Source of the DNA: Bacteroidota bacterium
Lineage (GTDB): Bacteria; Bacteroidota; Bacteroidia; B-17B0; Aurantibacillaceae
Reading direction: 5' to 3'
Assembly: GCA_021323535.1 (NCBI GenBank)
Contig: JAJONO010000025.1
Location: forward strand, 1-52,277
DNA length: 52,277 bases
In this document: piece by piece, positions 1 through 8,026 of the stretch
Layout of the letters: each line of letters opens with the position of its first letter
Numbering within the stretch: the first letter of the stretch is position 1
Program-made: the position numbers and the translations under genes
The notes under the pieces: model-generated
Seen by the model: the letters and a program-made list of their open reading frames with translations, nothing else
What the model was told of the DNA's origin: nothing
The model's database searches: none

Positions 1-1385
1 GCTAACCCTATTTTGTGCGACAAGGGAGTGAGTCTAACATCTGCGTTATCCTGTCTTAATAATAAACGGTATTCGGCACGCGATGTAAACATCCGATAAG
101 GCTCCTCGGTTCCTTTGTTTACCAAATCGTCAATAAGAACTCCGATATAAGCATCGTAACGATTGAGTATAAAAGGATTCTTTTCGTTGATCTTTAAGTG
201 AGCGTTTATGCCGGCAATCTGTCCCTGGCAGGCGGCTTCTTCATAGCCTGTTGTGCCATTAATTTGTCCGGCGAAATATAAATTCTCAACAAGTTGAGTT
301 TCGAGAGTTAATTTTAATTGGGTAGGGGGAAAGTAATCGTATTCGATAGCATAACCCGGACGAAACATTTTCGCGTTCTCAAATCCCGGAATAAGTCGCA
401 TGGCTTTGTACTGAACGTCCTCAGGAAGAGAGGTAGAAAATCCATTTACATAAATCTCCACCGTGTTCCATCCTTCAGGCTCAACAAACAACTGGTGCCT
501 GTCACGTTCACTAAAGCGCGTGATCTTATCTTCTATACTTGGGCAATACCGCGGACCGAGTCCTTTGATTCGACCCTGAAACATTGGTGACTTTTCGAAG
601 CCTGTTTTTAAAATATCATGAACCTCGGCGTTTGTGTAGGTAACATGGCAAGGACGTTGTTTCTTTTCGCCATTTACAAACGGCGAAGTATTAGGTAGGT
701 ATGAGAATTTATCGATGAACTCATCACCTTCCTGAACTTCCATTTTGCTATAGTCTAGCGAACGCCCATCAACGCGAGGCGGTGTACCGGTCTTCATCCG
801 GCCACTTTCAAATCCTATTTGGACTAATTGTTCCGTTATTCCTTTTGCTGCAGGCTCGCCAGTTCTTCCTCCGCCGAGTTGTTTTTCGCCAATGTGAATT
901 AATCCGTTTAAGAAAGTTCCATTGGTGAGAACAACTGCCTTGGCGCGAAACTCAACTCCCATTCCGGTAATGACCCCCTCGATGCGTTTTCCATCTTTGC
1001 TGATGATCAACTGGCGAACCATGTCCTGCCAGAAATCCACGTTTAGCGTTTGTTCCAGCATTTCCCTCCATAGAGTGGCGAACATCATACGGTCGTTTTG
1101 CGTACGCGGGCTCCACATAGCTGGTCCTTTACTACGGTTGAGCATCCGGAACTGAATAGCCGATTTATCAGAAACAATTCCGCTATATCCTCCAAGCGCA
1201 TCTATCTCACGAACAATTTGTCCTTTCGCGATTCCTCCCATAGCAGGATTACAACTCATCTGCGCGATGGTTTGCATGTTCATAGTGATCAGTAAAACCT
1301 TTGACCCCATGTTTGCCGCGGCAGCAGCGGCTTCGCAGCCGGCGTGACCCGCACCAACAACTATAACATCGTACTTTTGTTCCAC
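1..1385 (-). CDS. mnmG: tRNA uridine-5-carboxymethylaminomethyl(34) synthesis enzyme MnmG, 3' end beyond window
   Basis: FAD-dependent enzyme that, with the GTPase MnmE, modifies the wobble uridine of certain tRNAs in the cytoplasm. About 461 residues are visible of the usual roughly 620; the gene runs off the left edge, so the C-terminal tRNA/MnmE-binding part is missing here. The N-terminus carries the FAD dinucleotide-binding motif VVGAGHAG (residues 9-16), followed by the family blocks [26 protein letters not shown] and TGTPPRVDG. The start is taken as GTG at 1383-1385, because the Rossmann motif begins only a few residues later and no in-frame ATG lies upstream. A Bacteroidota -7 box lies just upstream at 1401-1408. 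It is divergent from the gene at 1550. Several short open frames on the plus strand here are shadows. Identification is secure from motif content. Confidence 0.96.
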   Translation of the reverse strand, partial: MEQKYDVIVVGAGHAGCEAAAAAANMGSKVLLITMNMQTIAQMSCNPAMGGIAKGQIVREIDALGGYSGIVSDKSAIQFRMLNRSKGPAMWSPRTQNDRMMFATLWREMLEQTLNVDFWQDMVRQLIISKDGKRIEGVITGMGVEFRAKAVVLTNGTFLNGLIHIGEKQLGGGRTGEPAAKGITEQLVQIGFESGRMKTGTPPRVDGRSLDYSKMEVQEGDEFIDKFSYLPNTSPFVNGEKKQRPCHVTYTNAEVHDILKTGFEKSPMFQGRIKGLGPRYCPSIEDKITRFSERDRHQLFVEPEGWNTVEIYVNGFSTSLPEDVQYKAMRLIPGFENAKMFRPGYAIEYDYFPPTQLKLTLETQLVENLYFAGQINGTTGYEEAACQGQIAGINAHLKINEKNPFILNRYDAYIGVLIDDLVNKGTEEPYRMFTSRAEYRLLLRQDNADVRLTPLSHKIGL

Positions 1386-1400
1386 GTGAGAAAACTTGTG

Positions 1401-1408
1401 CAAATGTA
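1401..1408 (-). promoter_or_regulatory. candidate -7 promoter box for mnmG
   Basis: On the minus strand this reads TACATTTG, matching the Bacteroidota -7 consensus TAnnTTTG. It would start transcription about ten bases before the GTG codon of mnmG. No clear -33 TTTG box is visible at the usual spacing, so this is a moderate call from one element only. Confidence 0.35.
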
Positions 1409-1510
1409 AGAAATATAAAGGGAAGAGGAAGGCGTGCGCTTTCTATTGACCTTCAGGTATATGTTAATTATTCTTTTTTATTCTTTTTTTATGGAAATGT
1501 GGAGTAACTT

Positions 1511-1529
1511 TAATCTATATAGTAGATTA
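1511..1529. repeat. short inverted repeat in the mnmG / 1550 divergent region
   Basis: Perfect 7-bp arms TAATCTA (1511-1517) and TAGATTA (1523-1529) around a 5-base centre, 20 bases before the start of the plus-strand gene. A weak -7-like TAACTTTA directly precedes and overlaps it. It could be an operator or a 5'-UTR hairpin; function is not shown. Confidence 0.3.
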
Positions 1530-1549
1530 TATCTCAAACACTACTGCGC

Positions 1550-3049
1550 ATGAAGAAATTAATTTTTACCTCTGCATTATCTCTTTCCCTTTTATTTTCA
1601 ATTTCACAGACTCAATCCATCGATTTTCGTGTTTATAAACCACAAACTCAAGGTGCTCATTCGTTGCAAAACATATTACAGAGCCTGGTTGGGGACGGTG
1701 TTGTGCTGAAGAATTACAGCGTGTCCAAAGCCTGGAGCGACGAGGCTTTCGGTTATTTTGAAGACGGAAAAGCGCGTCTTGGCATGAAGAAAGGCTTGTT
1801 AATGACCACAGGTGGAATTACCGGTCTTTGTGGAAAAAACACAAAACCCGATATGAGCAATTACACTCACCGCACGGCAGATCCTAATTACCGCACCACC
1901 GGTAACCAACCCGTGTTTTCGAGTCCTGATTTAGAGAGCTATATTGGTAAAAATCAAAAAACATTTGACGCTGTTGTCATTGAAATGGACATTGTTCCAA
2001 CGGCTGACAGTTTAAGTTTTAATTATGTTTTCGGAAGCGAAGAATATGATGAGTTTGTTGGAAGTTCTTACAATGACGTGTTCGCGTTTTTCATAAGCGG
2101 AAAAGGAGTAGAAGGACAAGTAAATTTAGCGGTTGTTCCCAATACAAAAGATCCTGTAACAGTAAACAGCATTAATAATGGCGGAACCACTTCCTACAAC
2201 GCAAGACCAAGCAACCCCACTTATTATGTAAGTAACATTGACGGAAATTTAGGAATTGAATACGACGGAATGACCAAATTAATGGAGATTAAAAAAGCGG
2301 TTACTCCCTATGAAACCTACCACTTAAAATTAGCCATTGCCGATGTTGGTGATAATGCTTTTGACAGCGGTGTGTTAATTGAGGGCCATAGTATAGTGAG
2401 CTACGAAAAAAGCTACAGTGTTCTTTACAGTAAAAACGAAACTTCTATTGACGAGCCTTACAAAAATTTACTCAATGCCCTGGTAAAAGAATACCAGACA
2501 AAAACCAACAGCAACATTAGCATTACCGGTCATACCGATAACGAAGGTGAAATTGATTTCAATAAAGAATTAAGCTGTAAGCGTGCCAATGAAGTAAAAG
2601 CTTATTTAATGGCAAAGGGAATTCCTGAAAACCGTTTAGTAGTGGATTGCAAAGGCGAAACACAACCTGCTTACGACAACAGAACCGACTTAGGAAAACA
2701 CATGAACCGCCGTGTTGAAATTAAGTTATTAGGTAACGATGCAAAATACGTTTCTGATAAAAAGAACGAAACCATTACTGCGCAGGAAAAATCTTCCTTG
2801 ATCAATAATTCGCCAAATCCTTTCCAGGGGCAAACCATGATCAACGCTTCTATTCTCACTAATGTAAAAGATGCACGAATTGTCATCAGCGATCTGCAGG
2901 GAAAACAAATCAAGGAAATTTATCTTCTTGAAAGAGGAAATACTTCTGTAAGTTTTGATTCCGGCAACATTTCTAATGGTATTTACCTTGCTTCGTTAGT
3001 TTGCGATGGAGCAGCGTGTGGGGCTATTAAAATGGTGTTGGAGAAATAG
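1550..3049 (+). CDS. secreted choice-of-anchor L / OmpA-like / T9SS sorting-domain protein
   Basis: 499 residues. An N-terminal signal peptide (about residues 1-23) is followed by a choice-of-anchor L type domain (about 35-280), recognisable from the FGSEEYDEFVGSSYNDVFAF block and the closing DNAFDSGVLIEG. Next comes an OmpA-like domain (about 285-395) with GHTDNEG and the NRRVEI ending known from peptidoglycan-binding OmpA domains. Last is a type IX secretion type A sorting domain (about 418-499) starting SPNPFQG and ending with an IYLASLV-type strand. The sorting domain predicts export through the outer membrane and surface attachment or release. An OmpA domain normally acts in the periplasm, so the combination is odd. 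It stands alone, divergent from mnmG and convergent with the phosphatase gene. Domain calls come from motif recognition; the role is unknown, adhesion being a guess. Confidence 0.85.
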   Translation: MKKLIFTSALSLSLLFSISQTQSIDFRVYKPQTQGAHSLQNILQSLVGDGVVLKNYSVSKAWSDEAFGYFEDGKARLGMKKGLLMTTGGITGLCGKNTKPDMSNYTHRTADPNYRTTGNQPVFSSPDLESYIGKNQKTFDAVVIEMDIVPTADSLSFNYVFGSEEYDEFVGSSYNDVFAFFISGKGVEGQVNLAVVPNTKDPVTVNSINNGGTTSYNARPSNPTYYVSNIDGNLGIEYDGMTKLMEIKKAVTPYETYHLKLAIADVGDNAFDSGVLIEGHSIVSYEKSYSVLYSKNETSIDEPYKNLLNALVKEYQTKTNSNISITGHTDNEGEIDFNKELSCKRANEVKAYLMAKGIPENRLVVDCKGETQPAYDNRTDLGKHMNRRVEIKLLGNDAKYVSDKKNETITAQEKSSLINNSPNPFQGQTMINASILTNVKDARIVISDLQGKQIKEIYLLERGNTSVSFDSGNISNGIYLASLVCDGAACGAIKMVLEK

Positions 3050-3069
3050 GCGTCATACCATATGGAACT

Positions 3070-3136
3070 GTCATTCCGGGCACGAGGAATCTGGGCTTTG
3101 GCAATCGTAAAATAACAGTTCCTTCGTCAGGATGAC
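3070..3136. repeat. intergenic inverted repeat (dispersed Bacteroidota-type element)
   Basis: Left arm 3070-3093 (begins GTCATTCCGGGCACGAGG) and right arm 3116-3136 (CAG then TTCCTTCGTCAGGATGAC) are imperfect reverse complements around a 22-base centre. It sits between convergent genes and could act as a two-way terminator. One arm of the same family occurs again at 16926-16950. A piece of a second family, containing TTCGGCTTCGCTCAGGG, follows at 3186-3202. Confidence 0.6.
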
Positions 3137-3221
3137 ATTATCGAAGGGGTGTTCTACAAGCGAATCGCCATAATAGTAACATCCGTTCGGCTTCGCTCAG
3201 GGCAAGCTACTCTGTTTGCAA

Positions 3222-5483
3222 TTAAATTTTTATTCCTATTATGCAAACATCGTCCACCTGCTCCAGTTTTCCTTTCCACTCGTTAAATTTACTTTCCAGT
3301 TCTGCTTTTTGCTGATTCAGATTGTTTGAGTCGGACCCAATCATGAGCTCTGAAAGTTGTTTGTATTTAAATTTCTTTCCTTTTGGCCCGCCAAACTGAT
3401 CGGGATATCCGTCGGTCATTAAATAGAAAACACTTCCCTCAGAATACGGAATTTCGTGAGTAGTAAATGGAACGCGTTTTTCGCTTTTGCCAACCGGTTG
3501 CTTGTTGGCCGTGATCTCCAACATTTCATTTTTATTATTGCTTAAATACCAGAGAGGATTGTTGGCGCCACTCCAATGTACTTTTTTGTTTTTGTGATCA
3601 ATGGCCAGAAGAGAAACATCCATTCCGTCTTTAATTTCCTCTCCGCTTTTGGCGAAAGTTTCAAGTACAATATCCGTGGCCTTATCAAGCATTTCTCCTG
3701 TTTTGCGGAGGTTAAATTCAAGCGCGGCGCGGTTTAATGCATTGCTGCAAACCACCGATACCAAGGCTCCCGGGACACCATGCCCGGTGCTGTCCGCCGC
3801 GGCAATAAATGTGATCCCGTCGAGGTGTTCCATCCAATAAAAGTCGCCGGCCACGATATCTTTTGGTTTGTAAAACACAAAATTATCGGGCAGATATTTA
3901 TCAATGTATTCTTTCGGGGGAAGAATGGCTGTCTGCAAGCGCTTTGCATAATTAATACTATCAACAATTTCTTTCTGTTTTTCTTCAACCAGGTGTTTTT
4001 GTTCTTCCACTTCTGTTTTCTGAGCCGAAATAATTTTATTGGCGCGCTTATTCTGTTGCAGACTTCTGAAAATGAAAATGGAGAAAACTCCCAATAAAAT
4101 CAATCCTGAAATAACGCTGTAAATAATAATATTTTGTTGTTTCTTTTCTTCACCGGCCCGTAATTCAATCTTTTCTTTTTCCGCTCTGGCAGCTGCTTTG
4201 GTTTCGGCTTCTTTCTTTTCGTATTCGTATTTAAACTGGCTGCGCAGACTGGCCTTACGGGTTTCGGTGTTGCTGATACTATCCCGCATTTGAATGAACA
4301 GCTCGTGCATTTGCAGGGCGCCGGCCGTATTGTTCTGCTTTTTATAAATAATAAATAAAAGCTCTGAAGCGTCTTTTATACTTTCTGGATTTCCAAGCTG
4401 GTTACTTATTTCAAGACTTTTCTCACCATATATCTTTGCTTTTATAAGTTCATTCTTTTTTAAAAAAGCGCGGCACATACTGGACCAGGTTCCGGCCAGG
4501 GCTTTTTTGTCGCCCAGCTCTTCACTGAGCCGCACCGCCCTTTCAAGCAATACCAGGGCGCTATCCGGGTTTTCCTGTTGTATATATATGTTTCCAATAT
4601 TAGTGAGTGAATTGGCGATGCCTTTTTTATCCCCGATTTCTTCTCTCATTTTTAAACTTTGAGCGTGATACCAGAGCGCCATTTCCAGATCTTTTTTTAA
4701 TACGAAAAGGGCGCCAAGGTTATTCATTGATGTGGCGATACTTATTTTATCCCCAATAGCTCTTCTAATTTTTAGACTTTTTTCATAATAATCCTGCGCC
4801 TTTTCAATATCTCCCTGTCTTTTATAAATATTGGCCAGGTTGTTCAGCGACATGGCTATGCCTTTAGGCTCGTTGATCTCTTCCCTGTACCTTAAACTTC
4901 TCTGTAAATACTCTATTGCTTTTAAAACATCACCTTTGTTTTCGAAAATACCGGCAATGTTATTCAGTGAATTAGCCGCCGCTACTTTGTCGCCCGCTTT
5001 ATCGCCCATTTCAAGGCTCTTTAAATAATAATCAAGCGCTTTTTCTGTATTGCCTTTGTTATGAAAAATATATCCCAGGTTACTGTAGCCAAAAGCTAAT
5101 CCTGAAAAGTCGTTTATCTCATTTTTTATTTTAAGGCTTCTTTCAAAAAAAACGAGCGCCGAATCAATTTCTCCTTTATTGTTGAATATAAATCCAACGT
5201 TATTGAGATAAGCGGCGTAGTGCCTTTTAAATACGTTTTTAAGGGCGGGATTGTTTTGATTAAGCTTGATGTTTTTCTGAGAAACCGTTTTAAGATCCTC
5301 GTTGTATTTCTCCCATTCTCCATCAGGAGCGGCTTCTATAAGCATAGTTAAAACATTACAACGCGTTGTATCGTGTTTTGCCTTATTAAGTTCTTGTTTT
5401 AAAGAATCGAGTCGGTGGTTCTGTGCTTTTAAGTTTACAAAAGAAGTAACAAAAAGAAGAACAAATAAAGTACACTGTTTCAT
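3222..5483 (-). CDS. TPR-repeat SpoIIE-type PP2C serine phosphatase, membrane-anchored
   Basis: 753 residues from the ATG at 5483; an upstream in-frame TTG exists but this ATG directly opens the signal peptide. Order: signal peptide ending near LKAQ, about eight tetratricopeptide repeats (about 85-375, repeating patterns such as GNTEKALDYYLKSLEM), a charged stretch, one membrane helix (about 447-470), a coiled coil (EEQKHLVEEKQKEIVDSI), and a C-terminal SpoIIE phosphatase domain (about 540-753) with GDFYW, ADSTGHGVPGALVS, DGMDVSLL and LMTDGYPDQFGG. The aspartates in GDFYW, the ADSTGHG block and the TDG block are expected metal ligands. The TPRs would lie in the periplasm and the phosphatase in the cytoplasm, where the family acts on phosphoserines, often on anti-sigma-factor antagonists. 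Closely related in architecture to the gene at 14656. No kinase or antagonist partner is adjacent. Confidence 0.9.
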   Translation of the reverse strand: MKQCTLFVLLFVTSFVNLKAQNHRLDSLKQELNKAKHDTTRCNVLTMLIEAAPDGEWEKYNEDLKTVSQKNIKLNQNNPALKNVFKRHYAAYLNNVGFIFNNKGEIDSALVFFERSLKIKNEINDFSGLAFGYSNLGYIFHNKGNTEKALDYYLKSLEMGDKAGDKVAAANSLNNIAGIFENKGDVLKAIEYLQRSLRYREEINEPKGIAMSLNNLANIYKRQGDIEKAQDYYEKSLKIRRAIGDKISIATSMNNLGALFVLKKDLEMALWYHAQSLKMREEIGDKKGIANSLTNIGNIYIQQENPDSALVLLERAVRLSEELGDKKALAGTWSSMCRAFLKKNELIKAKIYGEKSLEISNQLGNPESIKDASELLFIIYKKQNNTAGALQMHELFIQMRDSISNTETRKASLRSQFKYEYEKKEAETKAAARAEKEKIELRAGEEKKQQNIIIYSVISGLILLGVFSIFIFRSLQQNKRANKIISAQKTEVEEQKHLVEEKQKEIVDSINYAKRLQTAILPPKEYIDKYLPDNFVFYKPKDIVAGDFYWMEHLDGITFIAAADSTGHGVPGALVSVVCSNALNRAALEFNLRKTGEMLDKATDIVLETFAKSGEEIKDGMDVSLLAIDHKNKKVHWSGANNPLWYLSNNKNEMLEITANKQPVGKSEKRVPFTTHEIPYSEGSVFYLMTDGYPDQFGGPKGKKFKYKQLSELMIGSDSNNLNQQKAELESKFNEWKGKLEQVDDVCIIGIKI

Positions 5484-5521
5484 GAAGCGCAATGGGATTT
5501 AGTACAATGTGAAATTGAAGA

Positions 5522-6052
5522 TCACTCTCCAACAGCTTCTTCTAGCGCGTCAACTTTTGCTTCGCTATAATCGCCACTTTGAACTTCAAGTATCTTTCCG
5601 TCTTTATCAACTACAAAGAAGTATGGAATCTTACTGTCAGTAATTCCTAATGCTTTCTGAACACCTTTAATATCCGATTTTTCGGTATCCATAATGTATG
5701 GCCAGAATTCTTTCTGAGTGCCCGATTTAAAATCATCGGCAATTTTTTTAAACCCGCTGATCATTGGTACAAACACGAAATTAACATCATAAATTTCTGA
5801 AACATCAAAATTGCTTTTCCCTTTTTCTTTCTTCATAAATGTGTAGTAGAGTGGGTTCAGCCATTTTTTTAATTCGTCTTCGGCGCCACGGTGAAACGCG
5901 ATAGCAACAATAGTTTGCTTATTGTTCTTTATTGGCAGGTTCACAGCTTTTTCATCCAGGGTTTTCCCGATAATAGATGGAAAAGCTTTTCCTTTTTGAG
6001 CCGTAGCGGATAAGGTTAAAACAATAGTGCAGGCAAATAATAGTTTTTTCAT
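5522..6052 (-). CDS. secreted thioredoxin-fold protein lacking the catalytic cysteines
   Basis: 176 residues from the ATG at 6052, chosen because it opens a signal peptide (MKKLLFACTIVLTLSATAQ); the frame stays open upstream into rpiB but that extension is not signal-like. The body fits a thioredoxin/TlpA-like fold: an opening PSIIGKTLDEKAVNLP, a strand IVAIAFHRGAE where active members carry WCxxC, and the cis-proline segment KIPYFFVVDKDGKI. There are no cysteines after the signal peptide, so it cannot work as a dithiol oxidoreductase; a binding or chaperone role is inferred. It lies 10 bp downstream of rpiB in the same direction and so is probably co-transcribed. Fold assignment is fair; function unknown. 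Confidence 0.7.
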   Translation of the reverse strand: MKKLLFACTIVLTLSATAQKGKAFPSIIGKTLDEKAVNLPIKNNKQTIVAIAFHRGAEDELKKWLNPLYYTFMKKEKGKSNFDVSEIYDVNFVFVPMISGFKKIADDFKSGTQKEFWPYIMDTEKSDIKGVQKALGITDSKIPYFFVVDKDGKILEVQSGDYSEAKVDALEEAVGE

Positions 6053-6062
6053 AGGTTGGTTT

Positions 6063-6497
6063 TTAAATATCAATTTTTTCGATGCGTTGCTGGTGGCGAC
6101 CACCTTCAAATTTTTCGGTAAGAAAAGTATCCACACATTTAAATGCTTCTTCCTTGCTCATATATCTGGCTGGTAAAGTAAGAATATTAGCATCGTTATG
6201 CTGACGGGCCATAGCCGCAATTTCAGAGTTCCAGCAAAGAGCCGCGCGAATACCTTTATGTTTATTGGCCGACATATTAATACCGTTTCCGCTTCCACAC
6301 ATTAATATACCAATTTCTACTTCCATGTTAAGAACAGCCATGGCTACCGCGTGTCCGTAATCCGGATAATCGGCCCTTTCGGCACTATAACATCCTTTAT
6401 CCGAAACGCGTACATCTTTTGATTTAAGATACTTTATAATCTCTTCTTTTAATTCAAACCCGGCATGGTCGCTTCCTATAGCAATAATTTTAGTCAT
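6063..6497 (-). CDS. rpiB: ribose-5-phosphate isomerase B
   Basis: 144 residues, the normal family length. Interconverts ribose 5-phosphate and ribulose 5-phosphate in the pentose phosphate pathway. Diagnostic features are the N-terminal IGSDHAGFELKE, the catalytic-loop LMCGSGNGINMSANK with Cys67 as the expected catalytic base, the WNSEIAAMARQHNDANIL stretch, and the GGRHQQRI ending. It is followed 10 bp later by the thioredoxin-fold gene and is divergent from nadA across a 490-bp gap. No unusual features. Confidence 0.95.
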   Translation of the reverse strand: MTKIIAIGSDHAGFELKEEIIKYLKSKDVRVSDKGCYSAERADYPDYGHAVAMAVLNMEVEIGILMCGSGNGINMSANKHKGIRAALCWNSEIAAMARQHNDANILTLPARYMSKEEAFKCVDTFLTEKFEGGRHQQRIEKIDI

Positions 6498-6541
6498 ATA
6501 ACAGTATAAATAAACAGATAATTAATCGTGTTCAAAAGTAG

Positions 6542-6557
6542 TAATCAACGTTGATTA
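6542..6557. promoter_or_regulatory. perfect 16-bp palindrome, candidate operator
   Basis: TAATCAACGTTGATTA is self-complementary over all 16 bases. It lies 45 bp upstream of rpiB and about 430 bp upstream of nadA, which suits an operator for the rpiB side. No regulator family could be assigned. Confidence 0.4.
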
Positions 6558-6808
6558 ACACTCATAATTTAACTAACTGATAATGAACACTCCGTTTTTT
6601 GAGTAATGAACAATTTTTGTGTTAGTTAATATTTACAAGGTTAATAAAACACTAACTGATTTTTACGGGAATGTTCGATAAAAGTTTCCATTAGTAAAAA
6701 AACAATCACAAACAATATTATTTGTTACAGTACGGGGAATTTTTTCAGCATGTAAAGAGGCTTCCTAACAAATAAAAACGTGCCAGAGTTATCCATACTA
6801 ACAGCTTC

Positions 6809-6820
6809 TAACAATTGTTA
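6809..6820. promoter_or_regulatory. 12-bp palindrome upstream of the nadA promoter
   Basis: TAACAATTGTTA is a perfect palindrome about 40 bp before the candidate -7 box of nadA. The word TTGTTAATT overlapping its right end (6815-6823) recurs at 6877-6885 inside the leader structure, so the two places could share a DNA-binding protein. Confidence 0.35.
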
Positions 6821-6860
6821 ATTAGAGTTAGGTACCATGTAAATCAGTGCGTTAATATCG

Positions 6861-6868
6861 TATCTTTG
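6861..6868 (+). promoter_or_regulatory. candidate -7 promoter box for nadA
   Basis: TATCTTTG is an exact match to the Bacteroidota -7 consensus TAnnTTTG. Transcription would begin near 6873-6875, giving a leader of about 113 bases that starts exactly with the left arm of the outer inverted repeat. No clear -33 TTTG is visible. Confidence 0.45.
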
Positions 6869-6871
6869 TTC

Positions 6872-6949
6872 ATAGCTTGTTAATTGCATTTGATAACCAT
6901 TAAATGCAAGTCATTTTGGGAAATATAATCAACAGAACTAACAAGCTAT
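6872..6949 (+). promoter_or_regulatory. nested inverted repeat in the nadA 5' leader, possible structured RNA element
   Basis: Outer arms ATAGCTTGTTA (6872-6882) and TAACAAGCTAT (6939-6949) pair over 11 bp. Inside, TTGCATTT (6884-6891) and AAATGCAA (6902-6909) form an 8-bp hairpin with a 10-base loop. A 29-base mostly unpaired segment containing TCATTTTGGGAAAT lies between the inner hairpin and the right outer arm. The start codon is 38 bases further on. A closed domain at the extreme 5' end of a biosynthetic mRNA is the usual layout of a cis-regulatory RNA, but it does not match the known nadA/NAD+ or preQ1 riboswitch motifs as I remember them. It could instead be a DNA operator. Confidence 0.45.
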
Positions 6950-6987
6950 ATATAGTAATACATAATTTAAAATTTTAAAAAAAGAAT

Positions 6988-7965
6988 ATGTTATTATATA
7001 ATGGATACCTCGATGTAAAAGTTGACAGCTCGCTTGACTTGTTCGAAGAAATCAATTATCTTAAGAAAGAAAAGAAGGCCGTGATCCTGGCACACTACTA
7101 TCAAAATGCTGACATACAGGATATTGCGGATTATATTGGCGATAGTTTGGGCCTTGCTCAGGAAGCTCAAAAAACCAACGCCGATATTATTTTATTTGCC
7201 GGAGTTCATTTTATGGCCGAAACAGCCAAAATTCTTAACCCCGATAAAAAAGTTCTTATTCCTGATTTAAATGCCGGTTGTAGTTTGGCCGATTCTTGTC
7301 CGCCTGTAGAATTCGCGGCGTTTAAAGCAAAACATCCCGATCATATTGTTATCACTTATATCAATTGTACGGCTGATATTAAAGCTTTAAGCGATATTAT
7401 CTGTACGAGCAGCAACGCCGTTCAGATCGTAGAAAGTTTACCGAAGGATCAGAAAATAATTTTTGCACCGGATAAAAATCTTGGCGCTTACATTAATAAA
7501 AAAACGGGAAGAAACATGGTACTGTGGGATGGAAGCTGCATGGTTCATGAAATTTTTAGCTTAGAAAAACTGATTAAATTAAAAGTTCAGCATCCTGAAG
7601 CAAAAATAATTGCGCATCCTGAATGTGAAGCTGTTATTCTTGAACATGCCGATTTTATTGGAAGTACAACAGCTCTGTTGAATTACAGTAAAAAATCTCC
7701 GGAAAAAGAATTTATTGTTTTAACTGAAACAGGAATTCTTCACCAGATGGAAAAAGCAAGTCCTGATAAAAAATTTATTCCAGCACCACCGAACAATAGC
7801 TGTGCCTGTAATGATTGTCCACACATGAAATTAAATACCCTGGAAAAAATATACATTGCTTTAAAACATGAACAACCAGAGCTTTTAATGAGTAAAGAAC
7901 TGATCACTAAAGCCAAGGCACCAATATTGAAAATGTTGGAATTAAGTGCTAAATTTGGGTTATAG
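6988..7965 (+). CDS. nadA: quinolinate synthase NadA
   Basis: 325 residues, normal for the family. Condenses iminoaspartate with dihydroxyacetone phosphate to quinolinate in de novo NAD synthesis, using a [4Fe-4S] cluster. Visible motifs: [23 protein letters not shown] near the N-terminus (written here as AHYYQ and IADYIGDS), the first cluster cysteine Cys98 in AGCSLADSC, the second at Cys203 in HPECEAV, and a C-terminal [10 protein letters not shown] cluster (Cys262, 264, 267) that supplies the third. nadB and nadC are not adjacent, so the gene is a stand-alone unit with its own long leader. The following gene starts 61 bp later and may be read through. Confidence 0.97.
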   Translation: MLLYNGYLDVKVDSSLDLFEEINYLKKEKKAVILAHYYQNADIQDIADYIGDSLGLAQEAQKTNADIILFAGVHFMAETAKILNPDKKVLIPDLNAGCSLADSCPPVEFAAFKAKHPDHIVITYINCTADIKALSDIICTSSNAVQIVESLPKDQKIIFAPDKNLGAYINKKTGRNMVLWDGSCMVHEIFSLEKLIKLKVQHPEAKIIAHPECEAVILEHADFIGSTTALLNYSKKSPEKEFIVLTETGILHQMEKASPDKKFIPAPPNNSCACNDCPHMKLNTLEKIYIALKHEQPELLMSKELITKAKAPILKMLELSAKFGL

Positions 7966-8026
7966 GCAATTATTTCCCGCAAAACACGTTATAAGAGTTT
8001 AGAAAGAAGAAAGAGTGCGAAAGACG

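Larger units (their letters stand above)
6498..6987. other. 490-bp gene-free region between rpiB and nadA, rich in palindromes and repeats
   Basis: No coding frame is supported here. It holds a 16-bp perfect palindrome (6542-6557), the repeated word CTAACTGAT (in 6571-6585 and 6650-6665) with a related inverted GTTAGTTAA (about 6622), a 12-bp palindrome (6809-6820), a candidate nadA promoter (6861-6868), and a nested inverted repeat that would fold in the nadA leader (6872-6949). The density of dyads suggests that one or both flanking genes are regulated here; no known regulator motif was recognised. Confidence 0.6.

Noticed and set aside
318-1295. Three plus-strand open frames of 65-90 codons
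   Set aside because: They lie inside mnmG on the opposite strand and carry no family sequence; shadows.
6872-6949. Known NAD+, preQ1 or other named riboswitch upstream of nadA
   Set aside because: Fold order and loop sequences do not fit the models I know; kept as an unnamed leader structure.
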